Assembly: GCA_001768565.1 (NCBI GenBank)
Contig: MEOE01000013.1
Location: 310,001 to 374,000, forward strand
Direction: 5' to 3'
Origin: Bacteroidetes bacterium GWF2_33_16
Lineage (GTDB): Bacteria; Bacteroidota; Bacteroidia; Bacteroidales; UBA12077
Length of the DNA: 64,000 nt
Part shown: positions 1-8,473 of the stretch, in pieces
Position numbering within the stretch: the stretch's first letter is position 1
How the letters are laid out: each line of letters starts with the position of its first letter
Program-made: the position numbers and the translations under genes
The notes under the pieces: model-generated
Database searches by the model: none
Told to the model about the DNA's origin: nothing
The model's input: only the letters and a program-made list of their open reading frames with translations

Positions 1-52
1 TTAAATGCTTCTTGAAAATAGATTTTAAGTTTCATGTTTCTTTTAAAATTTG

Positions 53-125
53 CACGGGTGGTAAGGATCGAACTCACGACCTTTGGTTTTGGAGACCACT
101 GCTCTACCAGCTGAGCTACACCCGT
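53..125 (-). tRNA. tRNA-Trp (CCA)
   Basis: Cloverleaf of 73 nt read on the minus strand. The 7-bp acceptor stem ACGGGTG/CACCCGT is perfect, the D-arm (TAGCTCAGCTGGTAGAGC) and T-loop (GTTCGATCC) are canonical, and the anticodon loop reads CTCCAAA, giving anticodon CCA. The 3' CCA is not encoded. It follows tuf in the transcribed direction, which is the usual Bacteroidota order; secE/nusG would be expected beyond the left edge. Confidence 0.95.
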
Positions 126-130
126 ATCAA

Positions 131-162
131 AAAGGAGATTCGAAAATTTACGAATCTTCTTT
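131..162 (-). terminator. hairpin between tuf and tRNA-Trp
   Basis: A 12-bp inverted repeat (131-142 with 151-162, one G-U wobble, 8-nt loop) is followed on the minus strand by a run of five T. It lies just after the tuf stop codon. It may end most tuf transcripts or act as a partial terminator or processing site ahead of tRNA-Trp. Confidence 0.6.
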
Positions 163-172
163 TTTATGTTTG

Positions 173-1360
173 TTATTCAACAATTTCAGTAACCTGACCA
201 GCACCAACTGTTCTACCACCTTCACGGATAGCAAAACGTAATCCCTGGTTAACAGCAACCGGAGTAATTAACTCAACGATAATAGTTAAGTTATCACCTG
301 GCATAACCATTTCAGTACCTTCTGGCAACATAATTTCACCTGTAACATCAAGAGTTCTGATATAGAACTGAGGACGATACTTATTATGGAATGGAGTGTG
401 ACGTCCACCTTCTTCTTTTTTCAAGATATAAACTTCAGCTTTAAATTTGGTATGAGGAGTAATTGAATTTGGTTTACAAATAACCATACCTCTTTTAATC
501 TGATCTTTATCAATACCTCTTAATAATAAACCTACGTTATCACCAGCTTCACCAGTATCTAGGATTTTACGGAACATTTCAACACCTGTACAAACAGATT
601 TTATTTTATCAGCACCTAAACCAATGATTTGAACTTCGTCACCAGTATTAACAACACCAGTTTCAATTCTACCAGTAGCAACTGTACCACGACCAGTAAT
701 TGAGAATACGTCTTCAACTGGCATTAAGAATGGTTTTTCACGTTCACGTGGAGGTAATTCAATGTATGTATCAACAGCATCCATTAATTCCATTACTTTG
801 TCTTCCCACTGAGCTTCACCATTAAGTGCGCCCAAAGCAGAACCTTTAATAACAGGAGCATTATCGCCGTCGAATTTATAGAAAGTTAATAATTCACGAA
901 CTTCCATTTCAACTAGTTCAATAAGTTCTGGATCGTCAACCATATCCACTTTGTTTAAGAACACAACTAGTCGAGGTACGTTTACCTGACGAGCTAAAAG
1001 AATGTGCTCTCTAGTTTGTGGCATAGGACCATCAGTAGCAGCAACAACGATAATAGCGCCGTCCATCTGAGCAGCACCAGTAACCATATTCTTAACATAG
1101 TCAGCGTGACCAGGACAATCTACGTGAGCGTAGTGTCTGTTTGCTGTTTGATATTCGATGTGCGCAGTATTGATTGTTATACCTCTTTCTTTTTCCTCAG
1201 GGGCATTATCAATAGAATCGAAACTTCTTATCTCTGACAAACCTTTCTTAGCTAAAACCATAGTAATGGCAGCTGTAAGTGTAGTTTTGCCATGGTCTAC
1301 GTGTCCAATAGTACCAATGTTTACGTGTGGTTTGGACCTGTCAAATTTTTCTTTAGCCAT
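173..1360 (-). CDS. tuf: elongation factor Tu
   Basis: EF-Tu, the GTPase that carries aminoacyl-tRNA to the ribosomal A site. The 395-residue length is normal for the family. The G1 P-loop GHVDHGKT lies near residues 19-26, the G3 motif DCPGHADY near 81-88 and the G4 motif NKVD near 136-139; the beta-barrel domains II and III follow, with the C-terminal GxxGAGQV region intact. It starts [14 protein letters not shown], as is typical. It sits between four upstream tRNA genes and tRNA-Trp on the same strand, so it is probably co-transcribed with them, and a hairpin follows its stop codon. Nothing appears damaged. Confidence 0.98.
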   Translation of the reverse strand: MAKEKFDRSKPHVNIGTIGHVDHGKTTLTAAITMVLAKKGLSEIRSFDSIDNAPEEKERGITINTAHIEYQTANRHYAHVDCPGHADYVKNMVTGAAQMDGAIIVVAATDGPMPQTREHILLARQVNVPRLVVFLNKVDMVDDPELIELVEMEVRELLTFYKFDGDNAPVIKGSALGALNGEAQWEDKVMELMDAVDTYIELPPREREKPFLMPVEDVFSITGRGTVATGRIETGVVNTGDEVQIIGLGADKIKSVCTGVEMFRKILDTGEAGDNVGLLLRGIDKDQIKRGMVICKPNSITPHTKFKAEVYILKKEEGGRHTPFHNKYRPQFYIRTLDVTGEIMLPEGTEMVMPGDNLTIIVELITPVAVNQGLRFAIREGGRTVGAGQVTEIVE

Positions 1361-1424
1361 AACTCCAAATATTAGATAATTAGATAATTTATAATAACAT
1401 TCACTTTAAAAACAATCAATATTG

Positions 1425-1496
1425 AGCCAATGATGGGAATTGAACCCATGACCCCTTCCTTACCAAGGAAGTGCTCTACCCCTGAGCTACATCGGC
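1425..1496 (-). tRNA. tRNA-Thr (GGT)
   Basis: A 72-nt cloverleaf on the minus strand: acceptor GCCGATG with CATTGGC (one G-U), D-arm TAGCTCAGGGGTAGAGC, anticodon loop TTGGTAA (anticodon GGT), T-arm GGGTTCAATTCCC. It is the last tRNA before tuf. CCA is not encoded. Confidence 0.95.
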
Positions 1497-1505
1497 AGGG
1501 ATTAG

Positions 1506-1578
1506 AGCGGGAGACGGAACTCGAATCCGCGACCCTTAGCTTGGAAGGCTAATGCTCTACCAACTGAGCTACTCCCGC
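1506..1578 (-). tRNA. tRNA-Gly (TCC)
   Basis: A 73-nt cloverleaf on the minus strand with the perfect acceptor GCGGGAG/CTCCCGC, D-arm TAGCTCAGTTGGTAGAGC, anticodon loop CTTCCAA (anticodon TCC) and T-loop GATTCGAGTTC. It lies 9 nt from the neighbouring tRNA-Thr, indicating one multicistronic tRNA transcript. Confidence 0.95.
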
Positions 1579-1588
1579 AAAATTTTTG

Positions 1589-1671
1589 TGGGGAGAGCAG
1601 GATTCGAACCTACGAAGGCGTACGCCAGCAGATTTACAGTCTGCCCCTGTTGGCCACTTAGGTATCTCCCC
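1589..1671 (-). tRNA. tRNA-Tyr (GTA)
   Basis: An 83-nt class II tRNA with a long variable arm, as expected for bacterial tRNA-Tyr. The acceptor is GGGGAGA/TCTCCCC, the anticodon loop CTGTAAA gives GTA, and the variable arm follows the anticodon stem. It is a member of the Thr-Tyr-Gly-Thr cluster ahead of tuf. Confidence 0.95.
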
Positions 1672-1687
1672 AAAAAATTAATTACCG

Positions 1688-1761
1688 AGCCGATGGAGGG
1701 ATTCGAACCCCCGACCAGCTGATTACAAATCAGCTGCTCTGGCCAACTGAGCTACATCGGC
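1688..1761 (-). tRNA. tRNA-Thr (TGT)
   Basis: A 74-nt cloverleaf on the minus strand: acceptor GCCGATG/CATCGGC, D-arm TAGCTCAGTTGGCCAGAGC, anticodon loop TTTGTAA (anticodon TGT), T-arm GGGGTTCGAATCCC. It is the first tRNA of the cluster. It shares its acceptor stem with the second tRNA-Thr (GGT), as expected for isoacceptors. Confidence 0.95.
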
Positions 1762-1773
1762 AATAAAAGAACG

Positions 1774-1801
1774 CCGATTTTAGATTTGCTTCTAAAATCG
1801 G
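1774..1801 (-). terminator. perfect 11-bp hairpin between hpf and the tRNA cluster
   Basis: CCGATTTTAGA (1774-1784) pairs perfectly with TCTAAAATCGG (1791-1801) across a 6-nt loop. On the minus strand it is followed by a loose T-rich stretch (TTCTTTTATT). It lies 72 nt past the hpf stop and just upstream of tRNA-Thr, so it probably terminates the rpsU-xerC-hpf transcript; an attenuator is also possible. Confidence 0.55.
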
Positions 1802-1873
1802 TTTGCAAATGTATGAAATAATATTTATAACACAAATAAAATCAAATGAATTTTATCCTTTTTTTTATAATCT

Positions 1874-2173
1874 TTACTTCCCTCTTTGCTTTTCTTTAGT
1901 TTTCTTTAATTGTCGTTTTAATGCATCAACAACATTATCGGTAGACTCTTCGAATGACTTACTTCTTTTTTTGGCAAAAAGGTCATTTCCTGGAATACTT
2001 AATTTTATCTCAGTAACTTTATTTTCAGTACTTGAATCTTTATCTAATCGAAGAAATACCTCGGCTTCGATAATATTATCGTAAAGTTGAACAAACTTTT
2101 TTACTTTATTATTTACAAAATCCAATAATACTTTATCAGCATCAAAGTGAATCGAATGAATTTTAATGTCCAT
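1874..2173 (-). CDS. hpf: ribosome hibernation-promoting factor (HPF/RaiA family)
   Basis: A short HPF/YfiA-type protein of 99 residues that binds the 30S decoding region to hold ribosomes idle in stationary phase. The sequence opens with the family pattern of a beta strand (MDIKIHSIHFDA), a helix with VNNKVKKFVQLYD, and a central beta strand with EAEVFLRLDKD; the tail is rich in Lys/Arg. There is no C-terminal dimerisation domain, so it is the short form. It lies 17 nt after the xerC-type gene on the same strand, in the conserved rpsU-xerC-hpf order. Confidence 0.9.
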   Translation of the reverse strand: MDIKIHSIHFDADKVLLDFVNNKVKKFVQLYDNIIEAEVFLRLDKDSSTENKVTEIKLSIPGNDLFAKKRSKSFEESTDNVVDALKRQLKKTKEKQRGK

Positions 2174-2190
2174 GATGATTCCTCCATTTT

Positions 2191-3075
2191 TTATGCCCGT
2201 GGATGGGCTTGTTTATAAATAGTTTTTAATTTCTCAAATGTATTATGAGTATAAACCTGAGTTGCAGAAAGATTAGCATGACCTAATAATTCTTTTATAG
2301 CATTTAAATCAGCTCCATGATTTAACATGTGGGTAGCAAATGTATGGCGCAAAATATGAGGACTCTTTTTTTCTATTGTAGTTACCATGCTTAGGTATTT
2401 ATTTACAACTCTGTAAACGAATTTACCATATAATTTCTCGCCTTTATCTGTTACAAAAAAACAATCGTGATTAATACTATTAAACTCGGAATTCTTAATT
2501 TGAATATAATTTTTTAATGTTTTGGCAAAAGAAGAATGGATTGGTATTACTCTTTCTTTATTTCTTTTTCCTAAAACTTTTATGGTATTATTATACAAAT
2601 CAATATCGCTATTTTCGATACCAATGAGTTCGGAAAGCCTAATTCCTGTGTTATAAAATGTCTCTATTATGGTGCGATTGCGAATTCCTGCAAAATCATC
2701 ACCAAAAGAAAAATCGTCTAAAAGTGATAAAATCTGCTTTTCTTCTACAAAAAGGGGAAGCTTTTTACTTATTTTGGGAGATATAACTTTATCCATTGGA
2801 TTGCTTTTAATATATCCCTGTTGAAGTAAGAATTTGTAAAATGTTTTGAGGGTAGAAATTTTCCTATTTACCGATAATGAAGAAAAATCTCTTTCCATTA
2901 AATTCACAATCCACGACCTGATAACTTTTTCGTTAGTATTTTCAGGTTCTGAAATTTTAAATTGATCTTCAATAAAATACATAAATTGTGTTAAATCGTT
3001 TTCATACGACTTAACGGTATTTAATGAAAATCGCTTTTCGAATTGTAAATATTTAATAAAGAGATCTTTATACAT
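2191..3075 (-). CDS. xerC: site-specific tyrosine recombinase (XerC/XerD family)
   Basis: A 294-residue tyrosine recombinase of the size of XerC/XerD, which resolve chromosome dimers at dif with FtsK. The N-terminal SAM-like core-binding domain covers roughly residues 1-85. The catalytic domain carries the full set of residues: Arg146 (TGIRLSE), Lys170, His240 and Arg243 (HILRHTFATHML), His266 (LLGHANLS) and the nucleophile Tyr275 (TQVYTH). It lies between rpsU and hpf, a chromosomal housekeeping position, and no phage genes surround it, so a Xer role is more likely than an integrase role. Whether this copy is XerC or XerD cannot be settled without the partner gene. Confidence 0.9.
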   Translation of the reverse strand: MYKDLFIKYLQFEKRFSLNTVKSYENDLTQFMYFIEDQFKISEPENTNEKVIRSWIVNLMERDFSSLSVNRKISTLKTFYKFLLQQGYIKSNPMDKVISPKISKKLPLFVEEKQILSLLDDFSFGDDFAGIRNRTIIETFYNTGIRLSELIGIENSDIDLYNNTIKVLGKRNKERVIPIHSSFAKTLKNYIQIKNSEFNSINHDCFFVTDKGEKLYGKFVYRVVNKYLSMVTTIEKKSPHILRHTFATHMLNHGADLNAIKELLGHANLSATQVYTHNTFEKLKTIYKQAHPRA

Positions 3076-3145
3076 ATAGGGTTAATTTGAAATTAAAAGT
3101 AATTTGAATACCCAGTGAGGATATAAAATACTTACCCTACATATA

Positions 3146-3337
3146 CTATTCTTCCTTCTGCTGTATTTGCTGAATATAAATAGCTTTTTTAAGGATTTCT
3201 CTTTTTCGAACAGATGGTTTAGTAAACGCTTGTCTTTCTCTTAATTCTTTAACTACACCTGTTTTCTCGAATTTCCTTTTAAACTTCTTTAACGCTCTTT
3301 CGATGTTTTCGCCTTCTTTTAATGGTACTACTATCAT
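3146..3337 (-). CDS. rpsU: 30S ribosomal protein bS21
   Basis: A 63-residue bS21 with the characteristic highly basic sequence (ERALKKFKRKFEKTG, RERQAFTKPSVRKR). I place the start at the ATG whose first base is 3337, giving MIVVPLKEGEN. A longer reading from a TTG four codons upstream adds MNII and is not family-like. There is no Shine-Dalgarno sequence, common in Bacteroidota. A near-perfect promoter lies about 30 nt upstream. It heads the rpsU-xerC-hpf gene group. Confidence 0.95.
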   Translation of the reverse strand: MIVVPLKEGENIERALKKFKRKFEKTGVVKELRERQAFTKPSVRKREILKKAIYIQQIQQKEE

Positions 3338-3363
3338 AATAATATTCAATTTTTTTTGAGTCG

Positions 3364-3395
3364 CAAAAATATTAATTTATAACACACTTTTCAAA
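3364..3395 (-). promoter_or_regulatory. consensus Bacteroidota promoter of rpsU
   Basis: On the minus strand TTTG (3395-3392), a 20-nt spacer and TATTTTTG (3371-3364) match the Bacteroidota primary-sigma consensus TTTG-N19/20-TAnnTTTG without a mismatch. The predicted start point is near 3357, leaving an rpsU leader of about 20 nt. Confidence 0.75.
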
Positions 3396-3537
3396 GATTA
3401 TCAACAAAAAAAAATACAAATTTTATATATTGTTGATTTTTAGATTATTAACTTACAAACATTCCTCCAATTTTCTTCTTTTTACCTAATAAATATATGA
3501 TATATTTTAGTCATTGTCAAAAAAAACACTGTTTAAA

Positions 3538-4449
3538 TTACTTAATAATGAAATAAGGTTTAACTTTAATATAAACAACTTCGGATACCAGATTGTTTTC
3601 TACCAATTCTTCTAACTTATTGAATTTCCCTTTTAAATCTCTGTACTTTAAAATAGCTTGAACTTGATATTTGCTTAAATACTGTCTTTTAATTAACTCA
3701 TCATATTTGATTAAGTTCAGGTCGCTTTTTATGATTAATGATGTATCGATAATGATTTGATGTATGAATTGATTATATCGTAGCGTATCCATACCATATA
3801 CTTCGAGTAATTGTTCCTTATTATAGAATCCACCAAGTATTTCGCGATACTTACAAATTCTTTTTGCAAATGATATTCCAATACCATTAAGTTGCGTTAG
3901 ATCAGACTCTGATACAGAATTAATCTCGATAGTTTTAATAGGTTTGAACTTCTCTACTTCTTTTTTTGATTGAAGAGAGAAATTCTCATTTGCTTTAATT
4001 TGGATATAAGGCTCTAAGGTTTCATATTGATCTTTAGTTATTCCATAAATTTTCTGAAGATCTTTTTTGGTTACAAATCTTCCTCCTTTATTTCTATAAT
4101 TTAAAATTGTGGAGATTTGTTTCTCGGTAAAACCAAGTATTTTTAATTCTTCAACATTTATTGTATTTGGGTCAAAAACGATTAATGTTTCAGGGGCACT
4201 CCACTTCTTTTCTTTTGAAATTTTATAAGGTACTGATTCGTTCTTTAACTCTTTTAATTCAAGAGATTTTTCGAATTTTTCTATCTCAGCTATAAACTCA
4301 CTATCATTTAATGATATTTTTTGCACAGAACTCCTCAAAATAATAGATCTTGCAATCAACAATGCAATGCAGAAAAACAATAATACAATAATACCGTTTC
4401 TCTCTTTTTTAGTAAAAGAAAAAAACTGATTAAGTTGATGCTTTATCAT
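3538..4449 (-). CDS. membrane-anchored helix-hairpin-helix protein (ComEA-like)
   Basis: A protein of 303 residues with one N-terminal membrane segment (about 18-36: GIIVLLFFCIALLIARSII) and then several helix-hairpin-helix units. These are visible as LKILGFTEKQISTILNYRNKGGRF (about 100-123, split here as LKILGFTEKQ and NKGGRF), LTQLNGIGISFAKRICKYRE near 180-200, and a third near the C-terminus (YQVQAILKYRDLKGKF). The family binds double-stranded DNA, and ComEA-type proteins help import transforming DNA. A ComEC homologue occurs elsewhere in the window. It stands alone here, and an 8-bp inverted repeat (4463-4470 with 4491-4498) lies in its leader. The DNA-uptake role is inferred. Confidence 0.75.
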   Translation of the reverse strand: MIKHQLNQFFSFTKKERNGIIVLLFFCIALLIARSIILRSSVQKISLNDSEFIAEIEKFEKSLELKELKNESVPYKISKEKKWSAPETLIVFDPNTINVEELKILGFTEKQISTILNYRNKGGRFVTKKDLQKIYGITKDQYETLEPYIQIKANENFSLQSKKEVEKFKPIKTIEINSVSESDLTQLNGIGISFAKRICKYREILGGFYNKEQLLEVYGMDTLRYNQFIHQIIIDTSLIIKSDLNLIKYDELIKRQYLSKYQVQAILKYRDLKGKFNKLEELVENNLVSEVVYIKVKPYFIIK

Positions 4450-4654
4450 TCAGGAAAATCTCCTATTGTTAAACAGATTTTTGTTCTTAAAACAATAGTT
4501 TTACGATTTGAAGCTAAAAATTGAAAGTAATTTTGGAATAGAGCTTTAAATAAAACCTCAGATTTATACAAGTCAATTTTAATATTTTTTTGAAATAATT
4601 CTGTCATTTTTTGTTTCAAACAAAAGTTAGTCTAAAGTAATTTAAGGTAAAATT

Positions 4655-6022
4655 TTATCCCAGTCCTCCAACAAATATACTATATATGAAGATGGCCAGA
4701 ATAGCAATTGGTGCTATAAATCTAACAATAAAAATAAAGTATGGAAAGTACTTCGATTTAAGTGTACCTTCGTTTGTTAGTTCATTTTTTATCAAATTAT
4801 CAGATGCAAACCAACCTACAAAAATGACTATAAAAAATCCACCAAGAGGAAGAAGGATATTTGATGCCGTATAGTCAAGAGTATCAAATATATTTTTTCC
4901 TAATATAGAAAAACCGCTTAGTGCGCCAAACGACATAGATGCTAATACACCAAGAAGGGAGATTGATAAAGTAGCAATAAAAGTGGCCTTTTTTCTTGTT
5001 ATTTTAAGCTCTTCTGAGAAAAAAGCCACAACTACTTCCATTAGCGAAATAGTTGAAGTTAATGCAGCTACAGCAAGTAAAATAAAAAATATGGCTCCAA
5101 AGAAGTCGCCTCCTGGAATTTGTTGAAATATTTTTGGAAGAGTAATAAAAACTAATTTAGGTCCCATGCTAGGTTCTATACCAAATGCAAATACTGCAGG
5201 AAATATAACCACTCCGGCCAAAACAGCGATTAATGTATCTGCCATGGAGACTTCAACAGCTGTTATTGCGAGGTTCTCTTTCTTACCAAAATAAGATGAA
5301 TACGTTATTAAAGCACCCATTCCGAGACTTAATGAGAAAAAAGCCTGCCCTAAAGCAAAGAGGACTGTTTTTGCAGTAACTTTATCGAAGTTAGGTTTAA
5401 AAAGGAAAGAAAGTCCTTCGTTACCACCAGGAAGAGTCAATGATCTAATGCACAATACAATAATTAAAAGAAGCAACATTGGCATAAGAAGTTTGGTATA
5501 TTTCTCAATACCCTTTTTTACTCCTGCAATTACAATACCAGCAGTAAGGAGCATAAATATTAATTGCCAAATTATTGGTCTATAAGGGTGGGCTATAAAG
5601 CTTCCAAAAGTATTTTCGAGCTGTTCAGTACTTTGACCAGCAAACCGGTGCATAACAGACTGGTTAATATACTCTAATGTCCAACCAGCTACGGCACTAT
5701 AAAATGCCAGAATAAAGAAAGCAGCTATTACTCCCATAAAACCAATAAGATGCCATTTTTTGCCAGGAGCAACCACTTTGAAAGAACCGTATGCATTCTT
5801 TTGTCCTTTTCGTCCGATAGCAAATTCAGACATCATAACAGGAACACCAATAAGTAAAACAAAGAAAAGATAGATAAGAAGAAATGCACCTCCACCATTT
5901 TCGCCGGCAACGTAAGGGAATTTCCATATATTACCAAGTCCAACAGCCGAACCTGCAGCAGCTGCAATAATTCCAAATTTACTGCCGAAGCTATCACGAG
6001 TTGAGAGATCTATCTTTGACAT
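4655..6022 (-). CDS. sodium-dependent transporter (NSS/SNF family)
   Basis: A 455-residue polytopic membrane protein of the neurotransmitter:sodium symporter family (LeuT fold), importing amino acids or related amines with Na+. The TM1 signature is clear: AAAGSAVGLGNIWKFPYV near residues 20-37, followed by GENGGGAFLLIY. About eleven hydrophobic segments follow, consistent with the eleven-TM bacterial subgroup. The substrate cannot be read from the sequence. It is monocistronic, and upstream lies the terminator of fbaA. Confidence 0.9.
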   Translation of the reverse strand: MSKIDLSTRDSFGSKFGIIAAAAGSAVGLGNIWKFPYVAGENGGGAFLLIYLFFVLLIGVPVMMSEFAIGRKGQKNAYGSFKVVAPGKKWHLIGFMGVIAAFFILAFYSAVAGWTLEYINQSVMHRFAGQSTEQLENTFGSFIAHPYRPIIWQLIFMLLTAGIVIAGVKKGIEKYTKLLMPMLLLLIIVLCIRSLTLPGGNEGLSFLFKPNFDKVTAKTVLFALGQAFFSLSLGMGALITYSSYFGKKENLAITAVEVSMADTLIAVLAGVVIFPAVFAFGIEPSMGPKLVFITLPKIFQQIPGGDFFGAIFFILLAVAALTSTISLMEVVVAFFSEELKITRKKATFIATLSISLLGVLASMSFGALSGFSILGKNIFDTLDYTASNILLPLGGFFIVIFVGWFASDNLIKNELTNEGTLKSKYFPYFIFIVRFIAPIAILAIFIYSIFVGGLG

Positions 6023-6106
6023 ATTTTAAATTTTAGTATTAAAAAAGTTGAACAATTTTACGAAATTAGACTTTATTTGCAAAATATAGTTTATGTTGAA
6101 ATAAAA

Positions 6107-6134
6107 AAAAGCAGCATCTTTTGAAACTGCTTTT
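6107..6134 (-). terminator. intrinsic terminator of the class II aldolase gene
   Basis: An 8-bp stem (AAAAGCAG/CTGCTTTT, 12-nt loop) is followed on the minus strand by a run of eight T. It lies 20 nt past the fbaA stop codon. Confidence 0.75.
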
Positions 6135-6153
6135 ATCATTATTAAAAAACATT

Positions 6154-7221
6154 TTAATTTCTATTTTCTGCATTAAGATCTTTAAATGCCTCAACGAGCC
6201 TCTTTATAAAACTCTTTTCTGCTTCGCGCAACCATACTCTTGGGTCATAGAATTTTTTATTGGGCCCATCGGGGTCTTTTGGATTTCCGATCTGGCTTTG
6301 AAGAAAGCCCTGGTTTTGATTATAATTGTCTAAGATACCTTTCCACATTGCCCATTGCAAATCGGTATCAATATTCATTTTTATTGCGCCATAACTAATA
6401 GCCTCAGCAATTTTTTCTTTTTCAGAACCTGATCCTCCATGAAAAACAAAGTTTACAGGTTTTTCTCTGGTACCAAATTTCTTTTGTATCAAATCCTGCG
6501 AATTCTTAAGTATTTCAGGGCTTAATACAACATTTCCTGGTTTATAGACACCATGAACATTACCAAATGATGCTGCAATTGTAAAGTTTGGATTAATTTT
6601 CAATAAATTTTCATAAGCATATGCCACATCTTCGGGTTGAGTATATAATTTTGAAGAATCAAGATTTGTATTATCCACCCCATCTTCTTCTCCCCCGGTA
6701 ACACCCAATTCAATTTCCAGGGTCATGCCTAACTCTTTCATCTTTTTTAGATAAGATGCTGATATTTCAATATTTTCTTGTAAGGGCTCTTCGCTTAAAT
6801 CCAGCATATGAGAACTAAATAGTGGTTGTTTATTTTTCTCATAAAACTCTGTACCTGCTTTAATTAATCCATCAACCCAAGGAATCAGTTTTTTAGCACA
6901 ATGATCGGTATGAAGAATAACCGGTACATCATAATACTTTGCTAAATTATGCACATGATGTGCTCCAGAAATTGCACCAATAATACTCGCATTTTGATTT
7001 TCGTTTGAAAGCCCTTTGCCTGCTATAAAAGCAGCTCCACTATTTGAAAACTGGATAATAACAGGGGAATTGATATCTCGTGCAGTTTCTAATACTGCAT
7101 TTATAGAATTTGTACCTGTAACATTTACTGCCGGTAATGCAAATTGTTTTTCCTTTGCATATTCAAAGAGATGAGTTACTTCGTCTCCAAATAATATCCC
7201 GGATCTAAATTTTTTTGCCAT
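6154..7221 (-). CDS. fbaA: class II fructose-bisphosphate aldolase
   Basis: Zn-dependent aldolase that cleaves fructose-1,6-bisphosphate to dihydroxyacetone phosphate and glyceraldehyde 3-phosphate. The 355 residues match the class IIA (E. coli FbaA) length. The catalytic Asp and Zn-binding His are in HTDHCAKK (Asp106, His107), further metal ligands are in NVHGVYKPG, and the phosphate-binding loop is FHGGSGSEK. It lies directly downstream of an unrelated class I aldolase on the same strand, and each gene has its own terminator, so the two are probably regulated separately. Confidence 0.95.
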   Translation of the reverse strand: MAKKFRSGILFGDEVTHLFEYAKEKQFALPAVNVTGTNSINAVLETARDINSPVIIQFSNSGAAFIAGKGLSNENQNASIIGAISGAHHVHNLAKYYDVPVILHTDHCAKKLIPWVDGLIKAGTEFYEKNKQPLFSSHMLDLSEEPLQENIEISASYLKKMKELGMTLEIELGVTGGEEDGVDNTNLDSSKLYTQPEDVAYAYENLLKINPNFTIAASFGNVHGVYKPGNVVLSPEILKNSQDLIQKKFGTREKPVNFVFHGGSGSEKEKIAEAISYGAIKMNIDTDLQWAMWKGILDNYNQNQGFLQSQIGNPKDPDGPNKKFYDPRVWLREAEKSFIKRLVEAFKDLNAENRN

Positions 7222-7272
7222 ATTTTATTTTTTATTAATTTGTAATCGAATAATACTAAACGAGATAAAAAA

Positions 7273-7296
7273 AGCAGCCCACAGAATCAGGCTGCT
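7273..7296 (-). terminator. intrinsic terminator of the class I aldolase gene
   Basis: AGCAGCC (7273-7279) pairs with GGCTGCT (7290-7296) across a 10-nt loop and is followed on the minus strand by seven T. It separates the class I aldolase gene from fbaA. Confidence 0.8.
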
Positions 7297-7319
7297 CAAA
7301 ATTATAATTTTTATTTCGA

Positions 7320-8378
7320 TTATGCTATATCAATTTCTGATGCCAAATAAACATCCTGTATTGCATTTAGCAACCCAACACCTTCATTCATTGGGCGTTG
7401 GAATGCTTTTCTGCCAGAAATAAGCCCCATGCCACCAGCTCTTTTATTAACAACAGCTGTAAAAACGGCTTCTGCTAAATCAGATGCACCTGATGACGCT
7501 CCTCCAGAATTGATTAATCCAGAACGACCCATATAGTTATTTGCAATTTGATATCTTGTTAGGTCAATTGGATGTTCTGTTGTTAATTGTGTATAGACTT
7601 TTTCGTGTGTTTTAGCAAAATTTACTGCTTTGAATCCACCGTTAGTATCGGGTAATTTTTGTTTTATTATATCAGCCTGTATTGTTACTCCCAAATGATT
7701 AGCCTGACCAGTTAAATCGGCGGCTGTATGATAATCAATACCATCCTTTTTGAAAGCTAAATTACGTGTATAACACCACAATACAGTGACCATACCCAAC
7801 TCATGAGCTCTTTCGAAAGCTTCTGCTACTTCAATTAATTGGCGGTTTGATTCTTCTGAGCCAAAATAAATTGTAGCACCAACGGCTTTTGCACCAAGGT
7901 TCCACGCTTCTTCAACAGAGCCAAACATTATTTGGTCAAATTTATTAGGATATGTAAGCAATTCGTTATGATTTAACTTAACGATAAAAGGAATTCTATG
8001 GGCATATTTTCTGGAAACAGCTGCTAAAACACCAAAGGTAGAAGCAACAGCATTACAACCACCTTCAATTGCTAATTTTACAATATTTTCAGGGTCATAA
8101 TACATTGGATTTGGGGCAAAAGAAGCTCCTGCAGTATGTTCAATACCCTGATCAACAGGCAAAATAGATAAGTAACCTGTACCAGCTAAGCGGCCATGAT
8201 TATACATTTGTTGCAGGTTCCCCATCATCTGTGGTGATCTATTTGAATGATAAACAACCCTTTCGATATAATCGGGGCCAGGCAAATGTAGCTGACTTTT
8301 ATCGATGGTCTGACATTTATGCTTTAAAAGATAATCAGCATCTTTTCCAAGTAATTCGATAATTTTGTTATACGTCAT
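7320..8378 (-). CDS. fbaB: class I fructose-bisphosphate aldolase (FbaB/DhnA type)
   Basis: Schiff-base aldolase of the FbaB/DhnA family, 352 residues, the length of E. coli FbaB. Recognisable blocks are [11 protein letters not shown] (71-81), FIVKLNHNE (131-139), [12 protein letters not shown] (232-243; the probable Schiff-base lysine is in IIKQK near 239), [13 protein letters not shown], and the C-terminal [17 protein letters not shown]. It catalyses the same reaction as the neighbouring FbaA by a metal-free mechanism. FbaB-type enzymes are often linked to gluconeogenesis; that role here is inference. Confidence 0.93.
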   Translation of the reverse strand: MTYNKIIELLGKDADYLLKHKCQTIDKSQLHLPGPDYIERVVYHSNRSPQMMGNLQQMYNHGRLAGTGYLSILPVDQGIEHTAGASFAPNPMYYDPENIVKLAIEGGCNAVASTFGVLAAVSRKYAHRIPFIVKLNHNELLTYPNKFDQIMFGSVEEAWNLGAKAVGATIYFGSEESNRQLIEVAEAFERAHELGMVTVLWCYTRNLAFKKDGIDYHTAADLTGQANHLGVTIQADIIKQKLPDTNGGFKAVNFAKTHEKVYTQLTTEHPIDLTRYQIANNYMGRSGLINSGGASSGASDLAEAVFTAVVNKRAGGMGLISGRKAFQRPMNEGVGLLNAIQDVYLASEIDIA

Positions 8379-8411
8379 AACCTTAAATTTTAAATTTATC
8401 CTACTTACCTA

Positions 8412-8419
8412 CAAATGTA
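8412..8419 (-). promoter_or_regulatory. possible -7 element of the class I aldolase gene
   Basis: TACATTTG on the minus strand fits TAnnTTTG and lies 34 nt upstream of the ATG. No good TTTG is found at the expected upstream distance, so the promoter call is tentative. Confidence 0.4.
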
Positions 8420-8473
8420 AAAAATAAAATACACTTTTTAAATAGGAGTAAACAAAGATTAGGTTATGACAGA

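Noticed and set aside
2191..3075. Phage or integron integrase
   Set aside because: It lies in a conserved housekeeping order (rpsU-xerC-hpf) with no phage, attachment site or cassette near it.
3338..3349. TTG start four codons upstream of rpsU
   Set aside because: bS21 proteins begin MIVVP; the ATG at 3337 gives that N-terminus.
4463..4498. Terminator or operator in the leader of the HhH gene
   Set aside because: An 8-bp inverted repeat with a 20-nt AT-rich loop; no T run and no known site, so it is not listed as a feature.
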